Assembly (NCBI GenBank): GCA_013399115.1
Contig: VXAA01000086.1
Coordinates: 981,191-1,045,190, forward strand
From: Anseranas semipalmata
Lineage: Eukaryota > Chordata > Aves > Anseriformes > Anseranatidae
Reading direction: 5' to 3'
Length of the DNA: 64,000 bases
This document shows, piece after piece, positions 44,878 through 59,800 of this stretch. Each line of letters starts with the position of its first letter. The stretch's first letter is position 1. The notes under the pieces were generated by a model. The model was given only the letters and a program-made list of their open reading frames with translations. It had not been told where the DNA came from and made no database searches. The position numbers were made by a program, and so were the translations under genes.

Positions 44878-47800
44878 CTATAAAAGAAATAAGTACTTGT
44901 AAGAAAAAATACAAGAAAATATCTGTCAAATTTCCCTCACTGTTTAAATAATAACAGTCTGAAAACAAAGCCTTTTCAAAGCTTCCAAAACTATTTGTAC
45001 CCATTATCTATAGTTCATTGATAAAAGGTACCATCAACCTTTGGGATTCAGCTAAAAAGCAAACATATTATTTAATCCATTCACCCCCACAGTTAGCATT
45101 ACCAGATGAGTTTATTACATACACTAACCAACTTTAAATAAAACTCAAATGTCAAATCTATGTCTCAGTATTAAAAATATTGTCTGCAGTGCAGTGACAT
45201 AGCTAAGCCACCGTGTCTTCTCAAAAAATATTAAGAGGGCAAAGAGCATTTTGACAGCCTCACTCAAGCTTCTAATGGAGACAACATCTAAGAGGGGGAA
45301 AAACAAACAAAAACACAACAAAAAAAACAAGCCTCACGCATCACTTCATTATTTAATCTGTTTCTAGAAATATCCTCTGCAGCCTTAAACTGGCAATAAA
45401 AATGAAGGTGCCTCCACCAGAAACTAATTGAATTTTTAAAAAGTAGAATGTGTTGTGCTGACCTAACACGTAGAGTATCACCTAAATCAAGCATCAATCA
45501 CGCAGAAGAGTGAAAACCACACATTAGGTGGTTTAACAGCACCATCTGGTGGCCAGAAGCATGAGGTACCACAATACAAAATTACTCTCAAAACATTAGA
45601 CGGACACCAGCCACCATCCAGATTTCTAAGTCTCAGAAACACAGATACGATTCTGCTGGTGATGCCTGGTCTGTTTCTCTCGCCCTAATTCCTGAATAAA
45701 TGTGCAGTATAACAGTGCTTTTTCTCCTGTGATGGGATGAACTGTTCTCAAAAACAAACAAAAAAAAACTCACCACAACCCTAAATCCTCTTCTGGTTAA
45801 TGAATGTTAAATTAATTTATTATGCTAAACAGATATATTTACCTTTATGTGTGCTAATTTGTTTGTATTTTCAATGGCAGGAGAAAACAGTGTAGTACAA
45901 TGTATCTACCTTTCCCATCACCTCAGCAACTGAAATCATTTTGCTACTAAAGAAGTGCCAAATAATACAACTTTAAATTGCAAACCTGTTGTAGTCAATT
46001 GAAAACTGAATACGTTTAAGCCATGACTAGGTTTTTTATTGTTGGAAAAAAAGAGTATCCAGGCTTTTACCACTGGGAAGTTTTGAACACATTCAGCTGG
46101 GGATACAGAAATGCTGAAGGAACAGAGGATTCACTGCCAATTCTCATGAAAGTCAAGAAAAACACAGGATTTGGGGTTCTAAGAAACAGATATATTTCAC
46201 TTTTTAAAAAACAGAAAAACTGTAGTCGCTAAAACATGGTATGCGCACAGAATCTAACAGAAGCTCTGAAAATCTGCTGTTTCAGCCTTTTCACAATGAA
46301 GCAAAGTTTAAAAAAAAGTCTTAAGGGCAATTTTTCTTTCCTGTTTTAAGTTGACAGTAAGCCATGTGGTTCTAATGTTTTTAAGCTGTGAATGATATTT
46401 GAAGTGGATGTCGCAGGCAGAAATTCCCAGAAGCAGATTCTAGCACACGATGTATGCTCCAAGTGCTCTTTAGAGGCAACCAGGAAAAACACAAAACCAA
46501 AGGAAGAACACTTTGGGCTGATTTTTCACATATTTGTAAGCGCTGTATTTTAGTAAACATTTGGGTCACAAGTATGAAAAGTATCTGGAATCACATCTGG
46601 CATCCCATAGCTCTTAGTACCAAAGAAAAGTATTACTAGTCTGTAATGCTATTTGTTAATCCAGAGATGAAAATACATTTCAGAATACCTATATTTTTAA
46701 TTTTTTTCATCTCAGACTCCTCTTTTTTTGTTGATACGGACAGCTTCAGCAAAGTAAAATAAAATAAAATGCTGTATTACTGCACTTAATCTTTCTTTGT
46801 TCTTATTAGAGGGACAAAAACTCAATTCCTCACTTCAAAAAACAAAACAAAAAACACTGACGCCAGTGACAATTCTAAAATACGCTAAGAAGTTTTTCAA
46901 AATTGGTCTTAAATACGCTCTCCTTACTTGACTTCTTCTCAATGACACAGTGGTTGGTAATGGATATGATGCAACTTGTTTTTAAGTTACCAGAATTCCT
47001 CCTTTGAGGCTTGCTCACTCCTTCCTTCAAGGAAATACAATTTCAATATGACATCTCAATTGAAATGTTTCATTAAAAAACAAAACAAAACAAAAACCTT
47101 ACTTTCAACCAATAGATGTTAATTCTTTGAATTGGTTTTGCTGTAGTTGAGAGTGCACTGCAATGAGGTATGGCCTCCAGGCAAACTAACAGCCATGTAA
47201 TACTGAATCAATGTACAGAAACAGATCGCTACTTCAGGAATTCCTTAAAAATTCAGAGGGGTAATTAGATTAGATTAGCCTGATTTTCTGTATATTATAG
47301 ACCTTTAAATTTCTTAAATATACCTCTCTAGGGAATCACTTAAATTGTTTACTTGGCAGTTCCTCTATAAAACGTGGAAAAGTGGAAAACTGTCTGCTCT
47401 AATGATCCATCAGTTTCAGCCTCCAAATTTGTGCCTGGTTTCTGTCATGTTTTTCACTTATACTCAGTGTTCCTTGTTCTACCTTTTTTTCACTGAGATT
47501 AAATAACAATATTTTCTTCTAGGGAAGGTACCTATATGCAATCAAGTTACTCTGTCATTATAACCATTATTATTTTTTTTTGACCCAAAGCCTAAATACT
47601 CGCTCGTCGAATCATTACAAAGAGTGAACTAGAGAAGTTGTCTTTTTGTCCTGGCTAAATGGTACACCTTCAAAGTAAAGGACTTCCCATTTCTGTTTTT
47701 AAACACTATAGTAGGTTTACCAGAGAGTAAGGTTCAAAATGCAAGTTTCTCCCAAGCTTGTTGCAAGCCCAGTAAGACCAGGATGCATTTGACCTTAAAT

Positions 47801-50800
47801 GACTGCCTGCCAACAGAGAAAATCTGTCACTAATGGAATCACCATTGACCCGTAATTTCAGCTTTTTGGTTAATCCAGACTATTTTCTGCAAAAGTTTGA
47901 AACTGAATAGTATCTCAGAGTTGTTTTCACGGATCTATTACTGAGTAGAATAAAATGAGCATGTTAAGTTTTTTATGCATCAATACAGGGAGACTGATTA
48001 AAACAGTTGACTTGGGCTTTCCAAATATTTTCTGAAGCTATTGCCATCAACACGGAGCCAAATAGCTTAAAAGTATTTGTTCCAAACAATTTACTACTTT
48101 TTAGCACCAAAAACATAGGGTTAGTCAGTAATTGCATATGGCAAGTGATGCCCATTTGCTACTGTATTTACATTAGATAGGGCTGAACACAAAACTTTTC
48201 CATGCCACCTATTTTCTAAGGTGCAAGTATTTATTCCACATGATTACAGTTACATTTTTAATTTTTTTAATAAATTACTATCTCACCTTTACTGAGACAA
48301 AAAAATATTTGTTGGATAAAGTTCTACACTTAATATTTGGAACACCCAAAGGGTGTGAGTGTAGCAATGCGTTCTCATTAGACAAAGCCCCAAAAAAGTT
48401 AATTAGTACTGTTTGAAATGTGAAGACAATTGTCAGGCCAAAAAGTATAGCAGGTGTAACATATCTATAATAACGTCAGGACAGATAAGCACAAAAATCA
48501 CCCTCCTGTCAGTATCTAGACTGACCTGATTCACTACAGCGTGTGCACATGGTCTTAACCTGAAAGAGACCACTTCCTGAGTGAGAGCAGGTCGACTGCT
48601 TCCAACAGAACTGGCTCTGGTGAGACTGGGACATAACAAGGCCATTTTTGTCAAGACGACAATTGGATCAGATCATTAAGATGTCATGACCTATTTTATC
48701 CTGAGGAACTTTTTTTTTTTTTTGTTTTTTTTTTTTGCTACAAAGGTAAAAAACCAATCCTCCCATGTGTTTTTTTTCCCCCAGAAAAAGCTTTTGAACA
48801 TAATCAAATCTTAATCCCATACTTATTAACTGGAAGTATGCAATAAATAAATGTATAATTACAGCAAAGAACAGATGATTATGAAAGAAGAAATGAGGCA
48901 CTGAATCTTTACAAACTATTTGCTACATAGAACAAAGGCTTCAGAAGCAATCTGCATGCTGAAAACACACAAGGCTCTAATGCTTTAAATACAAGCGTAC
49001 TGTCACAACTGGAAGAGATTTTGACTTACAAGAAACAATGTTTAATATCTTGCAAAATGTGAAAAATTTTGTTGTGTGGTAATTTATCTTGTAATCTATT
49101 TTGACATACAGTATCTTTCTTAAGAATGGAAAAGATGCATTTTATTTTAACAGATCTGTTTCCTTCAAGAATGGGCGAGTGTTTATATAAAATAGAAAGC
49201 TGAAGTTGCACAACAGAAAATGCTGGAAGTTTTTCTCAGCAGTCTTCATTTTGCCAGATTCCTGCCTTGAAGTGGCCTTTTATTGCTCCTCTCCTCAAAT
49301 TCCTCACTCCACACTTTGGCAGAGTTTCCAGCTCCTCTGTCCACAGCTATACCAGCAAGCCTCCAGCTTTTTTGCTACTATTGTGTGCAACATTTTTGTA
49401 AACAAAATAAAATTCCTCCAAGCCAAAACACATTTGTGCCAGCGCTAACGCATCTACACTAACTTCTGCCAGGCAAAAAGTATTTCAAATAATTAGACAT
49501 TTAACTTGCAGGCCCTCTACTGTAAATCAGACATCACATTTAATGGGCAAGCTCTTCAGACCACAGCTATGCATCTAGCCTGTTTACAGGATGAACAGGC
49601 TTGACTTAAGTTACAGAAACGCCACTATTCTAAAATTAGCTAGACAACTGGGCAACAGGAGGGCAGATGACAGTCATTCGCAGTAAGTAGCTGATTAGGA
49701 TCTGAATAGCCCGTGTGTTACTGAACCTGAGCCATTCAAAGAAAAAAGACAAAAGAGACCTAGCATTTTTTCAGGATAAGTTATGAACATATCAGCCCAA
49801 AAAGTATTAGCAAAAACTCAAACTATATGAGGAAAAAAAAAAAAAAAAAAAAAAAGAGAAAGTTAAATGAAAGAGCACTTTATTTACACTACAGCAGCAA
49901 GATGAAACCCAAGTCTCTAAAACAGGGAATTAATCAAAAAAGGTCAAGTAGGACTTGCTATCAATACAGAAAAAAAGGGATACTTAAATTGAAAATATTT
50001 ATTCAATGCTTTTAAAGTAAATTAGGAAATACTGTGTATACAGTTGTTAGAGTGGATATTCACTGACCAAACTAGATGGATTGATGTCAATAGCTAAAAT
50101 AGACTTGAAACAGGCTCAATCTATTCCCATGGAGAAGAAACATTAAGGCAAAAAGCATGCAGCAAATACTCGTGATTAAGGACATATGCAAATTAACTCA
50201 ATGGAGCGAGAAAGGAAATTTGTCATTTGGGCACTTCTTGCTGTTGGCTAATCAGTTTAGAAGCATTCTCACACTTCCAACGCACCTCAGTGCATTTGCT
50301 TACCTCCCAGCATCTAAACCACAGAAGAAATAAAGCTACTTATATTGAGGCAGAATGCAGTGGGTCATTGCCTGGTGTAGACCTCCTCTATAATCTCAGA
50401 CATAACGTTATCACTTAATGCCATGTTTTTTGTTTTTTTTTGTTTTTGTTTAGTTTGGTTTCCCCCACCCCTGTAGTTTGAATTAGACTGCAGCATTGTC
50501 ATATCTGAAAAAGATTTCAGTTGGCTAACTTGGGCATCATCAAAAAGCCTAGTCAAAGCAGCACAAAACTCAACATGGGCTGCAAGCAATTAACAGTGTC
50601 TTCAGAGCAGACATATCCTGAGGCTCTGAGCATTCTGGGGGATCCATTTGTTGTGGATGAACAGCTGATTATGAAATGTCCTCGTGAAGAGCTAGACTCA
50701 GTGCCTATATGCATGCATGGTTTGAAAAGCTCTTTTTCTTCTCAGATCTTTTTGACTCTTAACTTTCCCTCTTACTAGCATTTAACTCCAAACCTTCTTT

Positions 50801-53800
50801 AGAAGAAGATCTGTTCTACTCAGAGTATGACAAGGAAGGTGAGAAAATCCTAAATACTTGTGCTGCTGCTGCCACAGCTTTTGCATTTTAGTTGCGGTTG
50901 TTTAATCACCTGAGGAGCATCAGATATCAGAACATTACTCTTCAGCCCTGTACTGTAACAACTGTATGATGGTGAAGCCTACTATCTCCTCCTTACTCGT
51001 CTCCAACATTTATAAAAATACACGTATATGCACATATACATGCACAGACATACACATACACAAGGATGGGCACACCTGACTACAGATTCTTGAAGCAGGG
51101 ACTGGGTAAAGCAACACTGACACAATACCCCTTGCCCCCCTCCAAACAAAGAATTGAAGAAATGCTGTGCAACTTCTGGTAGAGTTGACAAAGAATCTTG
51201 TTTCTCAGATTTCATAATATGTATTATATAGGGAAGATCAAAAGAGAACTCTAAGAACTTAACAGGCTACTTCAAGTAAGGGCTGTTTGATATAACTTTA
51301 CAAATGAAAAGAAAAATATCAATAAAATCAGGTGCACTTCTACATCAAATCATAGCTGAATCCTATATTCAGATCTTCTAGCAGCTTTGAAATGTAACTG
51401 CAGAACACCAGAAATTAAAGTTCAGAAAGCCTAGAATTAAGTGACAATCAGCCAGAAATATCAGATAAGCTTAAAAAAGATTACCTGTACAATTTATTAT
51501 TTTTGGAGAAAAACTATTGATGACTGGATTTCGGATCCAGTGACAGAGGAAATGAAGTTGAAAAGACTTCTCTTAAAGCACAAGCAAAGAGGCAAGACAA
51601 GGGAGAGGGAACAGAACATACGGCAAATTAAACAGAAAAGTGACCGGATTTGAAGGGAGAAGGGGAAGGCCAAGGTGGAGAAGAAGAAAACCTGAAAAGA
51701 AGAAATGAGAATGAATTAATTGTAATCACCTGGAGAGTTTCATATCAGATACACAATTTCAATCTCTGAGCACCTTTCTTACCATTAGCTTAAATTCCTA
51801 TTTTACTTTTTCTAAAAATCATTATTAGGGACATTTTGTAAATGCATTCAGACACTAGAAGGCACATGCCATCAGTACTGCTACTTCTTGGATAGTTGGT
51901 TGTTCTTCAGCCTTTCCCCTAAAAAGCCACCCCAGGCAAGGCAGTCCCTCAGCAGGACACAGTCTGTTACGTCTTAGTTGTTCAGCATGGAACCAATGAA
52001 TTCACGGGTCATTACTTAAATGTTTGTTGCCATTGTATCTCAAAGCACAAATGCAGAACCACAATGCTTGGGAAAGAAAATGAGAAAAAAAAGGGAGGAA
52101 AAAAAATAGTATTAAGATTAATTTAATAGATGACTTAAATTCCTGTGAAAAATAACACCATTGTATCTTCACTGTATATATGGTCAAATTGAAGATTACA
52201 GTTTTGATGCAGAAGCATAGAGATTGTTTTAGATTTTTTTTATACACAGTTGCAAAAAAAGTCATTGTGGCTGTGCTTTGCTAAATAAAAGGGGAAAAAC
52301 ATGACAACATCTGACTCATCAGCCTAAATGCATGCCTCCTGATGACTGCTGCTCCTTGTAATGCCTTATGGCTCTAGCTGACTGCATTCCACTGTGCGAG
52401 CTGTGTCTTATACAACCATCAGAATAAATTATTAGCATCAATTTCATGGTTGGAACAGAAGGATGCACAGGGACAAGATGCAGCATCCCACAGGGAAGCA
52501 GAACACACCAGTGACGAGATCCTGGTCAGCAAACGGCTTCTGTGAGGGCAGGAGAATAGAGACATGTCCTGATGAGCTAATGCTGGAGACAGATGAAGCA
52601 GTAAGTGGTTCAAAAGCCTAAAGAGGTCAGCCATGTCTAGAAACAGGCTGGTGCTGCAGAGGCCAGAAACCCAACAGCATGAATAGTTACAATCAGGGAA
52701 TATACATGGTTATATATGACAACTGGCAGATGGTAGAGAGATGTTTCTGGCCCCTGCATTGACAACAGTATGATTTGAGCAAGTATTGCAAACACCAAGC
52801 ATAAAAGGTCTCCATAGATGTTTTTACCTTTCGCATTGTAGTCAACTGTTCTTAAAGACTGAGCTCGAACAGAACTTCTGTACTCATCTTGAGTATACAT
52901 TATTCACAGTACTTACGTAATTTTTATTATAGGTGAGAAAAAGTAACTGTATTTGAAAAAAAAAAAAAAAATGTCAATGGCTTATTGCTCAGAAACCCTA
53001 GTGCATGATGCATCTGCATCGCCTGCCGGCATTGTACTGGTGCACAGAACATGCACACAGGCAGGCATAATGCAGAATCACACCAGCACAGCGCGGGGGG
53101 TCTTACATCCCTGACAACCCAGTAATGCTCCAGTCTAACAGTCCAGTCTAATATCGACTTAATGTTCTAGTAGACTCTTATAAAAGCAAACTCAAGTTCA
53201 AACAAAACACGTTCAGTGCCCAAATTTCACCTACTCATCTATCAGATACAGATTATATCGCTTACAATCTATCCAGATGCTAAGGAAGAAAAAACTCCTT
53301 AATTCTTTTTCGAAGTTGTAAGGTTGCAATCATTTCGTTTCCAACACACAAAGTTAAATTATTGCTACATATGTTACATTTCTAAATATTGGGCTTGAAA
53401 TTTGAAATGTTATATATCAATATATATTTTTAAATTATGGTAATATTAAAGTGTATACAATTTGACTAAAAAATAGCTATGACTTAACATCTTTTTTTAC
53501 TTTTTTTTTTTTTTAAAAGCATTGGGTGCATTTATTTTCAGCCAACATAATATAATAGCTGGAGACCTTTTTCCATGCATCACTGCTATGGAGGCTCTAG
53601 TCTCCAGGAAGAAAAAAAAAAGTAAATTAGATAGATAGAAGGTGGAAACACTGCTTCTCCTAAACCCGCCTATGATGGGCCTAACCATGAAAAAAGTCAT
53701 TTAGCAGCAATTATTTCTGACTTTTGAAAAACTTCAGGATGCTTTTATACAGGCAATTTTTAAATGTGAATACTGAACTACACATTCTAATCTCATAATT

Positions 53801-56800
53801 ATCTACCATTTCTTTGCTTTTATCACAGTAATATTTATGTGGCACTGAACAGTTGAATATCTTGTGTTAGAAGGTAATTCTTATTTATAGATACTAAATT
53901 TTGTCCCGAATGGCAGGCAGAGCGCCACTGCTATGGGAAGTGAACCTTTATATCTTGAAGACCAATGACCTCCTGAAAATTTCTTCTTTTTAAACAAGTT
54001 CATAGCAAGTAAACAACACTCTGCTTATGCTGTTCTCTAAGGGTAATTTTTCCATGCTATGCTTAAAAAAAACACCCAAAGCACATGTCAAGTCTTGGTT
54101 TTTAAATCAGCCAACCAGACCTGAGCTGTTCCAATGAATTTGCTCTACATCTCTTCTGTTCATCTGCCTCCAGCATTAGCCCAATTGCAAAACTCACCTC
54201 TGAAAAATTAATCTCCTGTTGAGCATCCATGTGATGGATGAGAAAAATCACTCTAATCTCCGTGTGCCCCAAATTTGAGTTCAAATATAGCGATGGGGGT
54301 CACAGAGAAGACCAGTCAGTCTGTGGTTTACATGTACACACAGTATAGAGCACATTGCCAGGTACCTGTTCAGGGCAAGAAACTCCTAAATAACAACAAC
54401 AAAATCTAAGAACAAGACATCAGCTAATGCCAGTTTTAGCTGCAAGATTGTGATGAATTTGTATTCCCAAGTAACTTAAGTACAATGATGTGAGTTTGTA
54501 TTACTACATTCCAGGGCTTGAAATTTTGGTTTTACTACAGTTACTGCCAAGCACTCTCACTGGACATCGAGGCCCTTGATAATTCCCTTCGTAACACAAC
54601 TGTGCTTGTATTTTGGCTCTGCCTTATCCGCCCAAGTGTAAGGGAATTGCTGTTCTTTACCAGAACACACAGCAAGCCCTGATCAAAACCAGAAAAGCCC
54701 AAAGCTTTGTTCCTACTCTTCTTACAGGAGTGACCACAGTTCAAATAACTTTTCTGTAGATTTACTTGAAGTTATTGGGCTTCCTTTTTTACCATTCCCA
54801 CCTGCTGCCTTGCTCACTTCTTAGAGATTGTTTCCTTAAATCATTCACAAATGTGACCAGAAAGTACAGTATGTTTCTCTGAGCCGATACTAATTCATGA
54901 TTTCATTTTTGTGTAGAAGCAGCACTAGATATAGCATAAGCACTGAGCACAGAAGACCCAACAATTTTACCACAAACAAGATAAGACTTCAGCAAATGTG
55001 ACTTTCTTTAGAAGGTTTCTCCGTTGTCACCTACGCCGCACGCAAAGTGGGCAGAATTAGTTGATCTGTCTGCTTTCTGAAATGGTAGCAAGCTAGAGGC
55101 TCATATAAATAGCTCCAGCAAATGAGCTATGTGCTGCCAGCTGCTGGCACAGGGGATGCTGTGGATTTCTGCGTGTCAAACTGCTCTGATCGAAGAGAAT
55201 TGACGTGAACTCCTGTGGCCAAGTTTTGCATGGCATGGGACAGTCTCCTCTGTTCATTTATTTATTGCAAAACAGGGAGGAGTCATCTGTGCCTGGGTCA
55301 GCTCCTCCAGAAACAAAAGAAATAAACGAACTTGTGATCCAAACACAACTGCTCTTTAATTTTTAAAGTACACAATTACAGGGTTTGAGGATTTTTCTTC
55401 AAACTATGAGAAACAGTTTGCACTGACAGTTTTTCATTTATGGAGAAAGTTAACAAAAAGCAGATGCAGCTCATAATACAGAGCCTGCAATACATGCTGT
55501 AATTAATCTGGCATTCCAAACAATAAACACAGTGTCAGCAAGAGACTCGCTTTAAATCTTTAAGTCAATTATGTATTGATAGCCTTAGCAACACATTCAG
55601 GAAAATATTTACCCATTTACGAAGTTGTGTTAAGATGAGCCATAGTTAAACTGTTGTGCAATAGGTAGCCTGTTGGTTAACTAGGAAGCTTTGCAGGGAG
55701 TAAGGTGAGTACTTGGAGAACTATTGAAACTACTGAGATCCTTTCCCTCCATTTACTCACAAGCCAAACATCAGAAAGACAGAAAACAGCAGAACTTCTC
55801 CAGCTTTTTCTCTCAGCCTGGTGAGAGCAACCACTCACAGAAGAGGGAGTGGATATTTTGTGTGCATGCATGCTTAAGTGTTTCAGATGACAAAATACAT
55901 AAATATTGTCACTCTTGGCAAATTCTGAACAGAAAATAATATGGTATGAGAAATTTGGGCCTTCAGGTAGAGAACAGGTTGTGGCAGCAGCTGTGTTTCA
56001 TCTGAGATGCCGAGAAACTCAAAGACAAATAGTCTTCTTTGCTTCGAGTTCTACATTCACCATTTAAAGTAAAGGCCTTCCAGTGTTAATTTCCCACTGT
56101 TTGTTTGTTTACAGCAGGAAAAAAAATTAAAGCCCCTTTCTTGCATCCCCTACAAATCTGTCCAATCAATTCAAGCTAGGAAAACACAGAGCAACAGCTG
56201 TGGACAAACAACTTAAGACAGCTGAAAATTGTCCCCACAGTTTAGCTGTCTAAATATTTGTGGGAGAAGACAAATTTTCCATTCAATGCAGTAAAGTCAA
56301 AGTCAAAATTCTAGCTCTCAAGCATAGTCAAATAATTTAAAATGCAAACACTGATAATTTAACAAATAATGAAATTATGCCTTATTCAAAAAGTTGCCTT
56401 CAACTTGTTTTACTCTAACAAAATTCAGCCAAAATTGTTTCTGTTTACTGCTACTACCAGGCACAAGGAGTCACTCCTGAAGTCATTTGCAAACACAGGA
56501 CTTACAAATCAAAGACGCTGCTTGAGAGACACTCCAAAGTATAACCTAGCACTGGCATGCTGCCTTGGTTAGGTTGCAATTTCTGAATGTCAATGCTGAG
56601 CACAAGATGTCAATATTTTAAACAGCAGCTACATTCTTATGTACCTCACTGTCTAGGTAACCTTTTGAACCCCCATTAAAAAAAACTGAAGAATGTCAGA
56701 GAGCAATGGAAATAAGCCCACTGTAATAGCAGGAAGTAGTGATTTGAAACATGTTCAGAAAGTCCTCAGTGACAAATACACAAAACCCTGCTTCTCCCAG

Positions 56801-59800
56801 AAGTCCCAGTTAATTCATTCAATGCTCTGTATTCCCGTGTTCCTTAGGTGAGGCACAAATCTCCAAGCACTTGTTCCACACCTGACCTTTTCTGCACCTC
56901 AAGAGGCCGTGAAAGGCCAGGGGAGGCACTGCCGAACTGCTGCACATAATGGTCTTGGTTCAATAAACACAAGTCTGGGTACCCTGCCACCCACTAGCAA
57001 CACCAGCTGGGACAGCTGAATATTCACTGCTTGGTTAGGAACATCTGGGCACTGTTCATGGCAGCATACTAGTGACACTGAGCTAACACAACCATATATT
57101 ATTGGGGGCGTGAAATAAAGTGGGACAGGAACTAAAAAAATGCCAAATATCGTGAATAGTCTCTGCCTGCGAGGAATGCTCTCTCCAGCACCTTCTCTAT
57201 CCCCAGCTCTGCGCTCACTCCTTTTCCCTGCCAGCAGATGAGAACAGAGCAGCAAAGGACACCATTTTCAGACACAGATTTAGGAACCTAAGTTTAGGTA
57301 CTCAAATACAAGTTACTAGGCATTCATTTTGAGCCGACTGTGGTTCAAGTCTTACTAAAATTGCAACAGAGGTAGAAGCAAAAATTATGCCAAAAAAAAA
57401 AAAACAACCCCCTGTTAGTTATCCTTGTCCTCTGTAAAATCCAAGAGAAATCTCTTCTACAACAGAAATGTTTGCTTATAATCCTGTACTAAGTAGATAC
57501 TGATAACAATCACCTTTCTCCTACCGCTACATAACCTTTATTATTAATTTTAAAATATACACAAAATTAATTTTTTTAAACTCTTGCTACTTCTTGTTTC
57601 TAAAGTATGGCCTCCGCTTCTGAATGTAAATCGTGTTCTGTTAACTTGATGCCATTTGCAAATTTTTATAAATACATACTATTCCATCAATTAATGATCA
57701 ATGAAAACACTGGCCAGTACAGGGCAGTATGTCAGAAAATTTAGCAGAGGGAAAGGTGCTGTGTATCAATCATTTTAAGGATGGGAAGCCACCTGATCTC
57801 CCTAGGTTTCAGGCAAATTTCCTGGAAGCAGAGAAGAGAATAACATATACTGGACCTAAACATTTGTGATTGATTTTTTTTCCTTCCAGAAAGCGTACAC
57901 ATTTTGAAAGTTTGGATTTCTTTGAAATGACCAAATGTATATCTATATGCATGTCAATTCATGTTTATAATTCTCCAAGTGGTGGTAACCACAGGCCGAA
58001 AAGCTAACATTAACAGCACTCTCAAATTTTCACTCCAATTATAATAGAAAAGGGGAAAAGAAATATACACATGAATATATTTTGCACATATAGAGTTCAG
58101 TATAATTCTAAAAATTAATTGCAAAAAAACTCAGTGGGAACAGTTTGACATGGCAATATTTTAAGCAAGTTCCACAAAACAGTTTGCATTTTCTTGAAGC
58201 TCAATATTCTCTCAGCTCGTTTTATTGGCTATTACTCTCCTCTAGTGTTACAAAACCAAGCAGTTTACATCATTTGACATTGCACTGGACACAAAATCTA
58301 ATAAACTGGATAACAGTTGCACTCAAATTTAATCCTTTTTATTGCTGTCTTATTTCACTTGCACACATTCCAATTCTGTTTTGCGATCTTTAGCAGAAAG
58401 TGCCAATATCCTCAACTCCCACAGACTAGAAACTAATGCTTTGTGTTCCCTGTATTTTAAATCATACATATGTTTTGATGCAAGACATCTGTTAAATCTT
58501 TAACAAACTGAAATTGTAGTCATCTAATTTACATCTTTATTGAAGATGCATAAAGATACTAGATAGGAGAACAGTGACATGCTAGGTATTTAATCGCCAC
58601 TTTAAGATAGTAATGAAAGTCTGCATCAATATAGTGCTGTTTACCAGCTTTTACTCATGATAGTCTTCCCGTAGAAACTTCAGAATTGTGCCCAACCTCA
58701 TTTCCAAGATGAGGATGTATATCGCATGTCCATGCCAGACACCTATGAACACTGGGTTGTAATCCTCCTCTCCACTTCGAGTATTTATCTTTCACCACTT
58801 CCGTCCCCCGCATCTTCCTCTTTCCACCTCCCACCTGTTTTCCTGTTCTCAATATGCCACTTGCATAATTTACTCTATTATTCTGCTCTCTCAAAAGCCT
58901 CATTTCTTTAAGACTCCCACTCTGTCCTCACGTTTCCTGCAACTCATTTGCTGAACCACACCTACATCTCTCCGACTCTTTCCTCAGCGCCTCCATCAGC
59001 CTTCCATTTTCTTTCAGTGTCTCTCCCTTCTCACTCCACTTCATCCCCAACTTTTTCCATTCCCACAGCTTTCCTCCCATTAAGAAGATACCACTTCCCT
59101 TTCCCTTTCATGTGAGTTAATGTAGGGAGTATACACTGCTAACAGTCCTCAGTGAGTAGCCTTGGTTGATAAACACTGCCAGACCCTATTGGTCTCACTA
59201 AGCAAGCTACACCAATTCAGCAGCTGCAGTTCCAGCAGCACAGCCAGAACTACAGGGTACCAGAGTTAAGGACAACCATTTACCAAAAAATAACAATTAT
59301 TTCTTAACTGCTAAAAATCTGGAAGAAAAAAAAAAATATATCCCAAGAACACTATTTATGCCCTGGATTTTGCTCTCTCTGGATTTGACTCGTTTTATAG
59401 GAAATATTAGTTTTGCTCAATAACCAAGAAATAAAATGACTCGCACAGTTTATACAAAGTTAAGTTTGTTCAGATCAAAAGCTTAGAGTTCAGAAAGCCA
59501 TTCCATACTATAGTTTTTTCTCAGATATTCCCCTCCTACTGCTTATTCCAAAAAGATCATATGATTCAAATTAGAGTTTCCAGAGGAAGTCATTAAAGAG
59601 AGTTTCTATCAATGATGGTTTTGTGTGTTTGCACTTGGTCTTTGGCACAGCCTAGGGCTATATTTAGAATCCACAACATAAAGAATGCTTGAAACCAAAG
59701 CAATTTGAAAAAAAAAATCTGAATTTCATTTATAATATAATAAGATCTACAAAGAATGGATGATAATCAGATTTTAATTCTAGACAGTCTATAGGAGTTG